Of a stretch of DNA of 64,000 nt, positions 1 through 50,508 are shown piece after piece; the first letter of the stretch is position 1, and each line of letters starts with the position of its first letter. Where the stretch lies: assembly GCF_024679245.1 (NCBI RefSeq), contig NC_090186.1:31055946-31119945 (forward strand), given 5' to 3'. This DNA is from Pseudorasbora parva. Its lineage: Eukaryota > Chordata > Actinopteri > Cypriniformes > Gobionidae. The notes under the pieces were generated by a model. It saw only the letters and a list, made by a program, of their open reading frames with translations, was not told where the DNA came from and did not search any database. The translations under genes and the position numbers were made by a program.

Positions 1-68
1 CTGCCATGTGATTGGTTGATTAGATAATTGCATTAATGAGAAATTATTCCTAATAATCCTTTAGGTGA

Positions 69-77
<9 letters not shown>
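1..77 (-). mobile_element. End fragment of a Tc1-like element
   Basis: This stretch closely matches one end (about 39473-39554) of the near-complete Tc1-like element at 38330-39554, apart from a short internal deletion near position 47. It carries the same terminal motif around 'cctaataatcctttaggtg'. The rest of the element would lie left of the window or is deleted. It sits in an intron of the ROCK gene. Confidence 0.75.

Positions 78-161
<84 letters not shown>
72..161. repeat. (AT)n microsatellite followed by poly(T)
   Basis: About 59 bases of alternating TA run directly into about 31 T. It borders the transposon end at 1-77 and lies within a ROCK intron. Confidence 0.97.
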
Positions 162-165
<4 letters not shown>

Positions 166-311
166 CAAAGTTAAATTGATGTTAACAATGTATTTACAGC
201 AAAATCAATTATCAGCCATGGTCAATATTTGCCATGCTTCTTTTGACATTACAGCTAATATAATAAGGGACTAATGTGTAATAAATCCAAACTCTATGTT
301 TCTCTCGCTCA

Positions 312-12741
<12,430 letters not shown>

Positions 12742-12947
12742 TGCGGCAGTTTGGTGTTGTGAAGGTCCCTGTAGACATTAGATTGCGACCCGCGATTGTG
12801 AGACTTTAAACGTCCGAATCAAACTTGTCATTACCTGCCGTAGTTTACCTCAACGCGATGCCTATAGGTTAACGGTTCTGGATGAATGAGTTCTTTAGCC
12901 ACCGACTTCATACATCGCATAAGAAATACAGTTGTTTTGTTGCGTAA

Positions 12948-13272
12948 ATGACAGCGGCGTTCCGCGTGCTAGTGCCTGCGCCAGCATATAAAATCAAAGG
13001 TTAGACCCACGCGTTCAGGAAGCGGTGTGTGTCCCGCTCCGGTTCAGAATTACAGGGGGGGAAACCCTTCCTTGTACGGTGTGTTCATACACTTGGTCTT
13101 CCTGACTGGGATTTTTTGAGTACATGAAGCATAGGGGAGTAATGAGAACATGAATGTAAAAATCTAAATGGCGTGTTTCTTTGTTGCAGTGCGTGTCCCT
13201 CCCCTGCGGCCACTGGAATTCTTTAGATCTTATCTCAGCCATCGCTTTTACCAGCCAAACGTCACTCTCTAA
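12948..13272 (+). CDS. Candidate two-exon micro-ORF divergent from the ROCK gene (unrecognised)
   Basis: Possible exons 12948-12999 and 13190-13272 join in phase to a 44-residue peptide. It begins MTAAFRVLVPAPAYKIK and ends FYQPNVTL before TAA. The acceptor is good ('tttctttgttgcag'); the donor (gttaga) is weak. The start lies about 200 bp from the ROCK ATG on the opposite strand, so a shared bidirectional promoter would explain it. I recognise no family. The opposite strand is also open here, so chance is a real possibility. Confidence 0.2.
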
Positions 13273-13809
13273 ATACAACCCGAAATACTAGTCTACACTA
13301 GATATATATATAGATTGTTACATACATCTATTTTTGACAGCATGCGTAAGAGTGAGCTTAGACGATTACTTTCGCGTTTCGTAAATCTAACGAGATATTA
13401 TTCAGCAATCAGCATTGAAATTGTGTAGCCTACTGAAAACATTTAACCATTACCTTGGTGACCCATATTGGGCTATATTTCAATATCTTTTGTGTTTAAT
13501 AAATTATGTTGAATACATTTCATGTATAAAACAATGAAAGCATCCTCTTTGTTAACTTTCTTTTATAGGGGAAACATTTACCCTCTCTAATTCCTTTTGT
13601 CGTCATGTCATTGATACCAAAGCCTACTTAAAGGGTCAGTGCACCCAAAAATTTTAATTCTGTCATTAGTTCCTCACCCTCATGTCTTTTTCTTCGGATA
13701 CATTTTTAATTTGTTTTTGCGCACAAAAGTATTCTCGGCGCTTCATAAAATTAAGGTTGAACCATAGAACCATTTTAAGAATGTTTTTACTGCCTTTATG
13801 AGTTTTATT

Positions 13810-15353
13810 TACAGGTCCTTCTCAAAAAATTTGTAATGATAAAAATTAAACTTTCATATATTTTCGATTAATTGCACACCAACTGAAATATTTCAGGTCT
13901 TTTATTGGTTTAATACTGATGATTTTGACATACAGCTCATGAAAACCCAAAAATTCCTATCTCAAAAAATTAGCATATTTCCTCCGACCAATAAAATAAA
14001 AGATCAGTTATGCACTCAATACTTGGTCTGGAATCCTTTTGCAGAAATGACTGCTTCAATGCGGCGTGGCATGGAGGCAATCAGCCTGTGGCACTGCTGA
14101 GGTGTTATGGAGGCCCAGGATGCTTCGATAGCAGCCTTAAGCTCATCCAGAGTGTTGGGTCTTGCGTCTCTCAACTTTCTCTTCACAATATCCCACAGAT
14201 TCTCTATGGGGTTCAGGTCAGGAGAGTTGGCAGGCCAATTGAGCACAGTAATACTATGGTCAGTAAACCATTTACCAGTGGTTTTGGCCCTGTGAGGTGC
14301 CAGGTCGTGCTGAAAAACAAAATCTTCATCTCCATAAAGGTCGTGCTGAAAAACAAAATCTTCATCTCCATAAAGCTTTTCTGCAGATGGAAGCATGAAG
14401 TGCTCCAAAATCTCCTGATAGCGAGCTGCATTGACCCTGCCCCTGGTTGATAAAACACAGTGGACCAAAACCAGCAGCTGACATTGCACCCCAGACCATC
14501 ACTGACTGTGGGTACTTGACATTGGACTTCAGGCATTTTGGCATTTCCTTCCCCCCGGTCTTCCTCCAGAGACTCCGGCACCTTGATTTCCGAATGACAT
14601 GCAAAATTTGCTTTCATCCAAAAAAAGTACTTTAGACCACTGAGCAACAGTCCAGTGCTGCTTCTCTGTAGCCCAAAAGTGGCTTGACCTGGGGAATGCG
14701 GCACCTGTAGCCCATTTCCTGCACACGCCTGTGCACGGTGGCTCTGGATGTTTCTACTCCAGACTCAGTCCACTGCTTCCGCAGGTCCCCCAAGGTCTGG
14801 AATTGGTCCTTCTCCACAATCTTCCTCAGTATCCGGTCACCTCTTCTCGTTGTGCAACGTTTTTTGCCACACTTTTTCCTTCCCACAGAGGTGCCTTGAT
14901 ACAGCACTCTGGGAACAGCCTATTCGTTCAGAAATTTCTTTCCGTGTCTTTTCCTCTCGCTTGAGGGTGTCAATGATGGCCTTCTGGACAGGGTCGGGTC
15001 GGCAGTCTTACCCATGATTGCGGTTTTGAGTAATGAACCAGGCTGGGAGTTTTTAAAAGCCTCAGGAATCTTTTGCAGGTGTTTAGTGTTAATTAGTTGA
15101 TTCAGATGATTAGGTTAATAGCTCGTTTAGAGAACCTTTTCATGATATGCTAATTTTTTGAGATTTTTCATTTTTAATTTTGGGTTTTCATGAGCTGTAT
15201 GCCAAAATCATCAGTATTAAAACAATAAAAGACCTGAAATATTTCAGTTGGTGTGCAAAGAATCTAAAATATATGAAAGTTTAATTTGTATCATTACATT
15301 ATGGAAAATAATGAACTTTTATCACATATCTAATTTTTTGAGAAGGAACTCTA
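13810..15353 (-). mobile_element. Tc1-like DNA transposon
   Basis: The ends are inverted: TA then 'caggtccttctcaaaaaatt' on the left, and 'aattttttgagaaggaact' followed by cTA on the right. A further inner inverted match contains 'ctgaaatatttcag', giving long terminal repeats of about 190 bases. The length is about 1.54 kb. The transposase on the minus strand is broken. Confidence 0.93.
14016..15015 (-). pseudogene. Decayed Tc1-like transposase with an internal duplication
   Basis: The start at 15015 gives MGKTADPT. Downstream pieces in shifting frames include QFQTLGDLRKQW and ATVHRRVQEMGYRCRIP (DNA-binding region). The first catalytic segment is VLFLDESKFC. The last piece (14016-14489) is FVFQHDLAPH, then LNWPANSPDLNPIENLWD, which holds the later acidic residues of the DDE/D site. 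A 36-bp tandem duplication (14304-14375) repeats LYGDEDFVFQHD. Several frameshifts make it a pseudogene. Confidence 0.9.
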
Positions 15354-15639
15354 TATTGCTGTCTATGGAGGGGTCAGAGACTTTTGATTTTATCAGAAAT
15401 ATCTTCATTTGTGTTCTGAAGATGAACGAAGGTCTGGTTTTGAACAGTGATGACAGAATTTTCATTTTTTGGGTGAACTATCCCTTTAACTGAATCCATT
15501 ATCAATCCTTTCTCACTGTAAAATTTTTGGATTCAAATAGGCCCATCCAAAAACCACAACAAAAAAATGTATATCAAAGTAAAAATCATAGCAAAATCAT
15601 AGCAAAAATAAAAAAATATATTATAGAACCGCTGTAGTG

Positions 15640-15845
15640 AGATGGACTTTGTAATGACGTCTTTAGTCTTTTAGGTCTTGAGAAATGACATTGTGGCCAA
15701 TGGAGGCTTTTTTGAGCCATTGGATTTTAAGAAAAATATCTTAATCTATGTTCCAAAGATAAACAAAGGTCTTAGGTGTGTCAAAAAGCATGAGGGTGAG
15801 TAATTAATGACAGAATTTTAATTTTTAGGGGAACAAACTCTTTAA
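15640..15845. mobile_element. Half of an inverted-repeat MITE
   Basis: Reads 'agcatgagggtgagtaat' and ends near 'aggggaacaaactcttta', a diverged right end of the same family as 13629-15490. A matching left end is not evident. Confidence 0.55.
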
Positions 15846-17500
15846 GTACAGATATAGCCTACTGCCTTGTACTTAATGTCTGTTTTGGCCAGACAAAATT
15901 ACAGAAAACACTAAATCATGTAAAGTGGCAATGTAGGAGTAGGATGCATGACATTAACCCGAGGTTCAATCCGCTGTTCGCCAAACTTGCTCTGCTCCAT
16001 TTTCCCATCACATATCAGATCAGAAAATCATTTCTTTTCAATAAAAAGTGGAAATAAAGCATCTAACATGTTTAATAAAAAGCGTTTATCAGTTAAGGGT
16101 GGCAGACATGCGCTAATTTAGAGATGATTCAATATCATTGGTCCCACACACAATGATTCCGACACCCATGATTATAGCATAACTTTCAAGACACTCAAAA
16201 TATCTAATATGATAAAACAGTGGTACCTTACCCCACATATAGCCTGGTCCTACCAGACTCTGGTACATTAAATTTGTAAATGTAAATGATTGACAAGTGT
16301 TGACTTCCTTGAAGGTGGGTAGGGCCTACTCTGTTAACATTTAAAACTATTGGATCTGCCCAGAGCCATTCTGGATCCCAGGCTACACCACATAAGCATG
16401 GCAAAAGCGGAAGCGACCGTCGGTGGCATAAGCTCAGTGAAATCAAGGCATCATCAAGTTATGCCTTTATTTTGAATAAGTGACGCAAAAAAAAAAAAAA
16501 CATATTGTGGCTTTAAGGGGACATATTTATAATGGCCCTATGGCATGTTTGCTTATATTTTATTAAACTTGTTACTAAATTAAATGATGCTCTCTGAGGA
16601 CTGGAGACAGTCATTAAGCGGTGCTGTGTCAGTGGAAAACAACTGACATGGACTGACACAGCAGAAGATCTAGACTAGACACATGATGCCCCTTATGATT
16701 ATAGTACTGATAAAGAAAATATCACAGATTCAAAATACCAGTCAAGACAGGTTAAATTGTGCTTTATATCTAGGTCTGGCTTAGTAACAGAAATATGTGG
16801 TAACATGGTTTTGTTCATGTAAAATGTTATTTATATGACTGAATGTGATAGATAAAGTAGATAAAACTTGTCTGGGAACACTCGGCCACAGTCTTTTAAT
16901 GTGAGGAATGAGGAAGCAGTTGTGTCTGTGTCCCCAGGGTTTAGCTTGCTTAATTAATTTATATGGATTACACCAGAGAGAACTGCCATAATACAGCGAG
17001 AACTGACCTTAAAAATCAGAATCTTTATTTTCTACTGCTTCTAAAATCTGTTTTACAGTGATTTGTTTACTGGGGATGATTTAGGCTACTTGGTTTGTTT
17101 ACTTTTTTAGAATCTTAAATCCCACTTAAATTATGAATAAAATATCTCTCTATCTAGGTGATTTAGAGTGTAATTCCAGCTAATTTGCGCGCGCATGTGT
17201 GCGTATACTTTAACTTGCAGTTTTAAATAGAGAAATTAAAAAAATCCCATTCAGCCGCGAAAGCTCAACACTGACATCTGTTGGTCCCATTGAATGTGTC
17301 CACATCGGTCCACATTTAAGCCTCTATGATTTAAGCAAATATGAAAACGCTACTGGCACATTTCTTGTTAAAAGGTATTTTTAAAAGATGTATCAGTGTC
17401 ATCTTATCATTTTTGGGGAATTTTTACATGATTTCTTGGTAAGTCCGCGTCAACAAAATAACAATCTCTTGAAATCTTGATTCTGTTGTGACCTGGTTGT
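15846..17500. other. Intergenic region before ak9
   Basis: No exon with family similarity seen. Contains a short A-run at 16487-16500 and diverged repeat text around 16230-16450. The last part is presumably the ak9 promoter. Confidence 0.5.
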
Positions 17501-17509
17501 CATGACACC
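17496..17509. promoter_or_regulatory. Degenerate RFX X-box-like motif upstream of ak9
   Basis: Reads gttgtcatgacacc, matching 11 of 14 positions of the palindrome GTTGCCATGGCAAC. It lies about 70 bp upstream of the likely first ak9 donor site. RFX sites are known in ciliated-cell genes. The match is imperfect, so this is tentative. Confidence 0.3.
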
Positions 17510-17514
17510 GTTCA

Positions 17515-17577
17515 ACACATAATAAAGTGCGGACAGAGATGGAGGTTACGTTCTGTTGCTGCAATCCCTATTATAAT
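17515..17577 (+). other. ak9: Probable 5' noncoding exon of ak9
   Basis: A good donor (gtgagt) follows position 17577. The first coding exon is preceded by an acceptor at 17806-17807, nine bases before the ATG. A noncoding leader exon ending at 17577 therefore fits. Its start is not visible from sequence alone. Confidence 0.45.
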
Positions 17578-17816
17578 GTGAGTAAAATCATTAAACAAAG
17601 AGAATTGTGGTATTTATTTTAACGTATCAAAGCATGTAGGCTTGCATAAGCTCGAATTTAAATTGTTTAAACGTTACTTGATTCATCGTGCGATACTCAA
17701 AACACTATAAAATCTTAACGTCAGACGAAAATTAACGACGCTTTGATGCTAAACTTGACTTTGACCTAACTGGAATAAATTCATAGTTCTGTATTTCTGC
17801 TTTACAGTAACATACC

Positions 17817-35749
<17,933 letters not shown>

Positions 35750-35762
35750 AGCAACTTCAAAT

Positions 35763-35768
35763 AATAAA
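35763..35768 (+). terminator. ak9: Likely ak9 polyadenylation signal
   Basis: AATAAA lies 14 bases after the ak9 stop codon. Another AATAAA follows at about 35851. Which one is used cannot be told here. Confidence 0.55.
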
Positions 35769-35908
35769 AACTTGAGTCAGCACATCACAGTATTTGATCA
35801 GTGTTGGTACTTTTTTGTTCTGTTTAAATGACAATTAAATGTATGAGCCTAATAAATGTTTTAATCGATTTTGTTAAGTATTTCTTTGTTGTTATTGTTT
35901 TAAACGTA

Positions 35909-36037
35909 TACCCCCGTTTCACAGACGAGGCTTGAGCTAGTCTCCAATTAAAATGTATGTTTGAGCTGTTTTAAAAGCAACATGTAATATCTTAAAGAAA
36001 ATATTGGCTTTATTTAAGCCGTGTTTGTGAAACCGAG
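35909..36037. mobile_element. Short inverted-repeat element between ak9 and ppil6
   Basis: The left end 'cccgtttcacagac' pairs loosely with 'gtttgtgaaaccg' on the right. The interior contains 'tgtttgagctgttttaaaag'. It is about 130 bp and has no coding capacity. Confidence 0.6.
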
Positions 36038-36202
36038 CTTGATGTGTTTTTTTGTGTGTTTATTTTACAAACATTTCAATTGATAATTAAAAAATATATG
36101 AGTAAAACAAACGATATTGGTTTTTTTATACAAAATCTGAATACAACAAAATGGCATAGGACAGTCAAAATACATAAAAAATACTGGCATGGAAGGCTCA
36201 AC

Positions 36203-36205
<3 letters not shown>

Positions 36206-36266
<61 letters not shown>
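36206..36266. repeat. (CA)n microsatellite upstream of ppil6
   Basis: About 30 CA units, ending about 100 bp before the ppil6 start codon. Frames through it on both strands are low-complexity artefacts. Confidence 0.98.
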
Positions 36267-36271
<5 letters not shown>

Positions 36272-36333
36272 TTTAAAAAAAGAGACGTACGGACCGGTTC
36301 GTCATCGTTGTGCGCCATTCCCCTGTTATCCTG

Positions 36334-36347
36334 GTTACCCTGGCAAC
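36334..36347 (+). promoter_or_regulatory. ppil6: RFX X-box in the ppil6 promoter
   Basis: Reads GTTACC-CT-GGCAAC, a full match to the X-box consensus GTNRCC(N0-3)RGYAAC bound by RFX factors in ciliary genes. It lies 22 bp upstream of the ppil6 ATG. The consensus and its ciliary role are established knowledge; use at this locus is inference. Confidence 0.7.
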
Positions 36348-36369
36348 GGGACTCTTAACTTTACACAAC

Positions 36370-39300
36370 ATGGCATCCGCTGTACATTTAGAGATCGTCG
36401 GTCTGTTAAACAAACATAATTTTCAAATAGCCAAAAGCATTGCGGAGGTAAAGTTTTTAGATGTTGACCACTTTGCATTTTGGGGTGGCTAACTGTAATA
36501 ACGATGCTGACATCACACCTGTTTACAAAAGCTATAACGTCTGCACTTACAGGGTTTGAAAAATAAATTCCCGGAGTCATTTGATGATCCAACAATTCGC
36601 CCGCTTCTTGAATGTGACTGGCATGAATATTTAGCAAACAAAAAGAAGGTAAGCTACAATTATTGCTCACTTCTTTTCAATATACACTGCCATTCAAAGG
36701 TTTTTGAGATGTTTAATGTTTTTAGAAGAAGTATGCTAGCCAAGGCTGCATTTATTTTATTTAAAAAATACAAACATATTGTGAAATATTAATAAAATGT
36801 AAAATAATATTCATCAGTCAAACCTAAAAATGTTTTACACAACTGTTTTCAACATTGATAATAATCATATTATGTTTCTTGAGCAGCAGATCATCATATT
36901 AGAAGGATTTCTCAGGGATCATATGACGTGATCAAGACTGGAGTAATGATGCTGAAAATTTAGCTTTGCATCATAGAAATAAATTACATTTTCAAATATA
37001 TTCATTTCATCACATTTTTTTTTTTTATAAAATAAATGCATCCTTGGTGAGCATAAAAGGCTTTTTCTAAAAACCTTTAAACAGCAACCCAAATATATTT
37101 ACTTTTCAAGGAGCTGAGAGGAGAGGTTTGGCAATATACCGGCTGTCTAATGTCCTTCACAAATGGTCAGTTGCTCGGTGATGAGAGGAAACTGTCCAGC
37201 TGGGCAGAGAAAGAGTGGAAGTTTTCTTTCCATCGACCACAGGCACTTTATATGGCCCTGGCTGATGAGTATTACACCAGCAACCTGCGAAGTACAGGGG
37301 TAAACAAACAACAAACAACAAACAACGGAATGAGACAACTTTAAACAACAAAAGAAAATTGTTATGCTACTACAACCATTTAACATTTCTCATAATACCT
37401 CCAAGGTGTGCAACATTGCCCTCTCTTTCTCACAGCATATTTTTGTTTATATGGATATTGAAAGCGGCGGAGAGGCATTTGGCAGGTTGTTGTTTGAGGT
37501 GAGGAAATCTTCTCCCTCTTTATTAGCTTAGTTAGTCTTAGTGGAAATGTATTTCCGTGTCATTCTTCTCTACTCTGAAAGTGTTACAAATGTAACCTGC
37601 CAGCTGTTCTCAGACGTGTGTCCAAAGACCTGCAGGAACTTCAAGTCCTTGTGCACCGGAGAGGCAGGTTTTTCCAAGAGTAACCTTGAGTTAAATTACA
37701 AGGGTTCAATTTTTCACAGAGTGGTACCAAATGGCTGGCTGCAGGCTGGAGGTAAGAAGCAGTAATACATTTACACATTTATGATGATTTAATACATTTA
37801 TACATAAATGTAAACATTTTATTATACATACTTTTTGCACATGTGTATACACACATACACACACACACACTATCAGTACAGTCGTGACTGTATATAAATG
37901 TATTCTATTACAGATATTTCACCTGAAAGGAAAGGCACTGGGGGAGAGTCTATCTATGGTCCAAAATTTGAGGGTGCATTCTTATTAACAAATTTATGAG
38001 GCATACAAATTCTGTAATTCATAACACAATCATACTTGCTTAAAATGTGTAATATACTGTACATAATTGATTTGTGCATATAAAAAGCACAAGGCTGTTC
38101 TCTTCTCTAGATGAGAGTTTTGTCATAACCCACAACAAACGTGGCATCCTGGGAATGGCGAACCAAGGCGCTCATAGCAATGGCTCTCAGTTCTACATCA
38201 CACTACAGCCAGCGTCCTGGATGGACTACAAATATGTGGCTTTTGGGTAATGACCCTAATAAATTGCATATTTGTGCAACAAGAACAAAGTTATGAATAC
38301 TTGGCTTTCCATTGTTAATGCAGACATTATACACTCACCTATAGGATTATTAGGAACACCATACTAATACTGTGCTTGACCCCTTTCACCTTCAGAACTG
38401 CCTATATTCTACGTGGCATTGATTCAACAAGGTGCTGAAAGCATTCTTTAGAAATGTTGGCCCATATTGATAGGAGAGCATCTTGCAGTTGATGGAGATT
38501 TGTGGGATGCACATCCAGGGCACAAAGCTCCTGTTCCACCACATCCCAAAGATGCTCTATTGGGTTGAGATCTGGTGACTGTGGGGGCCATTTTAGTACA
38601 GTGAACTCATTATCATGTTCAAGAAACCAATTTGAAATGATTCGAGCTTTGTGACATGGTGCATTATCCTGCTGGAAGTAGCCATCAGAGAATGATTACA
38701 TGGTGGTCATAAAGGGATGGACATGGTCAGAAACAATGCTCAGGTAGGCCTTGGCATTTAAACAATGCCCAATTGGCACTAAGGGGCCTAAAGTGTGCCA
38801 AGAAAACATCACCCACACCATTACACCACCACCACCAGTCTGCACAGTGGTAACAAGGCATGATGGATCCACGTTCTAATTTTTTTTACGCCCAATTCTG
38901 ACTCTACCATCTGAATGTCTCAACAGAAATCTAGACTCATCAGACCAGGCAACATTTTTCCAGTCTTCAACTGTCCAATTTTGGTGAGCTTGTGCAAATT
39001 TTAGCCTCTTTTTCCTATTTGTAGTGGAGATGAGTGGTACCCGGTGGGGTCTTCTGCTGTTGTAGCCTATCCGCCTCAAGGTTGTGCGTGTTGCGGCTTC
39101 ACAAATGCTTTGCTGCATACCTCGGTTGTAATGAGTGGTTATTTCAGTCAAAGTTGCTCTTCTATCAGCTTGAATCAGTCAGCCCATTATCCTCTGACCT
39201 CTAGCATCAACAAGGCATTTTCACCCACAGGACTGCCACATACTGGATGTTTTTCCCTTTTCACACATTCTTTGTAAACCCTAGAAATGGTTGTGCATGA

Positions 39301-39737
39301 AAATCCAAGTATCTGAGCAGATTGTGAAATACTCAGACCGGCCCGTCTGGCACCAACAAACCTGCCACGCTCACAATTGCTTAAATCACCTTTCTTTCCC
39401 ATTCTGACATTCAGTTTGGAGTTCAGGAGATTGTCTTGACCAGGACCACACCCCTAAATGCATTGAAGCAACTGCCATGTGATTGGTTGATTAGATAATT
39501 GCATTAATGAGAAATTGAACAGGTGTTCCTAATAATCCTTTAGGTGTGAGTGTACACAGGTAAATACTGTTGCTATTTAACACTCTTACAAATGTCTCCA
39601 TCACAGCTTTCTCCCTCTCTCCCAGGCAACTCATTGAAGGCACTTCAGTTCTAAAGAGACTAGAAGCAGTGCCTACCTACAACGAAAGGCCCAAACAGGA
39701 CTGCAAAATAGCAGCATGTGGAATATTTGAGCCCTGA
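36370..39737 (+). CDS. ppil6: Peptidyl-prolyl isomerase-like 6 (cyclophilin domain)
   Basis: Exons 36370-36447, 36553-36648, 37111-37299, 37436-37498, 37604-37751, 37914-37973, 38111-38246 and 39626-39737 join in phase to 293 residues, close to the human protein (about 311). The N-terminal 120 residues are the PPIL6-specific region (LEIVGLLNKHNFQIAKSIAE). The cyclophilin fold follows: FVYMDIESGG (124-133), FSDVCPKTCRNFKSLC, FHRVVPNGWLQAGD (179-192), GILGMANQGAHSNGSQFYI, and ASWMDYKYVAFGQL. The arginine of FHR and the glutamine of LQAGD are kept. The usual phenylalanine is W187, and the usual active-site histidine near the end of the fold is tyrosine, so isomerase activity may be weak. Intron 7 carries a Tc1-like element. 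The X-box at 36334 suggests expression in ciliated cells. ak9 lies upstream on the same strand. Confidence 0.95.
36683..37080. repeat. Dispersed repeat, copy 2 of 3
   Basis: Same family as 6000-6440 and 59134-59560. It shares 'cattgataataatcat', 'gatcaagactggagtaatga' and 'tagctttgcatca'. It fills most of ppil6 intron 2. Confidence 0.75.
38330..39554 (-). mobile_element. Tc1-like element in ppil6 intron 7
   Basis: The ends are inverted around 'ggattattaggaacacc', both flanked by TA. The length is about 1.22 kb. The element ends 71 bp before the ppil6 exon 8. Its right end is near-identical to the fragment at 1-77. Confidence 0.93.
38440..39402 (-). pseudogene. Tc1-like transposase, decayed
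   Basis: The N-terminal part (39187-39402) reads MGKKGDLSNCERGRFVGARR and SISQSAQILGFSCTTISRVYK, a helix-turn-helix pair. The middle (38876-39151) has SRRPHRVPLIS and VAWSDESRFLLRH with the first catalytic aspartate. Frame breaks separate these and the C-terminal part, so it should be inactive. Confidence 0.88.
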
Positions 39738-39933
39738 GGTTTCACATACATGTGGCCTATAGATCAAGCAAGCAATATAAAAGAATAATTTTAATAATCA
39801 TTTGTAATATATGTAAAAATTGGCTTTGTGCTCACCTGTGTAAAGTGCATGTAAAGTGCACCATGTGCTTTTTCAATGGGCGACCTAATTTTACCATAGG
39901 CTTTTGCCAATATTTCAGCATACACATCCATCA

Positions 39934-39939
39934 AATAAA
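39934..39939 (+). terminator. ppil6: Likely ppil6 polyadenylation signal
   Basis: AATAAA about 200 bases after the ppil6 stop codon, the first canonical signal on this strand after the gene. Confidence 0.55.
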
Positions 39940-39959
39940 TTGACCTGCAATTTAAAAAA

Positions 39960-40231
39960 AAATTGTATTCTTTAAAATATTCATTTTTGATCTTCTTCCC
40001 TTTCCCATGGCAAATAACAGATGTCTTGCAGTATCATGAACTTGGTGAAAGATATTGAGGTGCTGCTGAGTAAAAGCCGCAATGAGTAAAAAACACTCAA
40101 AGATGTATTTTGCTTTATAATACAGTATATAGTTCATACAATATATGGACACGCTAATTTGAACAGTGCTATTGCTTGCTCTATCATAGTTTCTTGTATT
40201 TGATTAATTACATTTATTTTTTATTTATTTT

Positions 40232-40317
<86 letters not shown>

Positions 40318-40872
40318 GAAATTACACATTTAGACAAGACTGGTATAGGTAGTAGTTATGCGGTTCCAAACTCAACGAAAGGATTATGGGCTAATTATTA
40401 TTAATACAATAGTTGTTGTATTATTAATAATAATATAAATTAATATTGTTGCACCGATTTGTAATGGACTATTTTTCTTAGCGGAAGCTTTAGGCTAATA
40501 AGATAAAGTCAGGTAAAAAAAAAAATCTATATATATTAAAACAAAATATTTTCCATCAATTTATTTATTTTGTAAGTCGGCAAAGCTTGACAAAACGAGG
40601 ATGTTATTTTAATGAAATACAGTTTATAATAACTTATATAATACCTTACAGGACCACACGATATTTTGCCACTCAACGGCCGCATTAATAAAATACAATC
40701 GTCCAAGATTATATATTCTAAATTAATTAATTATAGTTGAGAGATTTATAAATGAGAGACACAGTAAAGATTTGAACACTAAAAGCATTCACACAGCTGA
40801 GCGAAGTGTCACCTCCTCCAATAATGAGGACTGGGGCAGCCTAGCAGTCCTGACCTGACCAAAACACTCACC
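39960..40872. other. Intergenic, ppil6 to henmt1
   Basis: Holds a (GT)n microsatellite (40237-40311) and AT-rich sequence. The henmt1 promoter must lie in the last few hundred bases. I see no convincing TATA box or factor site. Confidence 0.6.
40237..40311. repeat. (GT)n microsatellite
   Basis: About 37 GT units between ppil6 and henmt1. Confidence 0.98.
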
Positions 40873-50351
<9,479 letters not shown>

Positions 50352-50468
50352 CAGATCCGGAAAGCTCTGTAACCAAAATATAAAAAAGGAATCTGCACTT
50401 GATGTTTGTTCTTTTCTGACCATATTTCAAAAGCATATTTCAAAACTATTGATTGGAAACTATAAAAA

Positions 50469-50474
50469 AATAAA
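50469..50474 (+). terminator. henmt1: Likely henmt1 polyadenylation signal
   Basis: AATAAA about 118 bases after the henmt1 stop codon. Confidence 0.6.
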
Positions 50475-50508
50475 AAATGCAAACGTGAAACCTTTTTTGG
50501 AATGTAGT

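Larger units (their letters stand above)
13629..15490. mobile_element. Inverted-repeat MITE interrupted by a Tc1-like element
   Basis: The left part (13629-13809) starts 'taaagggtcagtgcacccaa' and contains 'ctcaccctcatgtc'. The right part (15354-15490) ends 'tttgggtgaactatcccttt'. These are the two ends of the same type of inverted-repeat element seen at 19057-19422, 22108-22797 and 41996-42393. The transposon at 13810-15353 separates them. Confidence 0.75.

Noticed and set aside
14016..14907. Overlapping frames on both strands suggesting a gene pair
   Set aside because: Minus-strand frames are transposase pieces of one decayed Tc1-like element; plus-strand frames are shadows.
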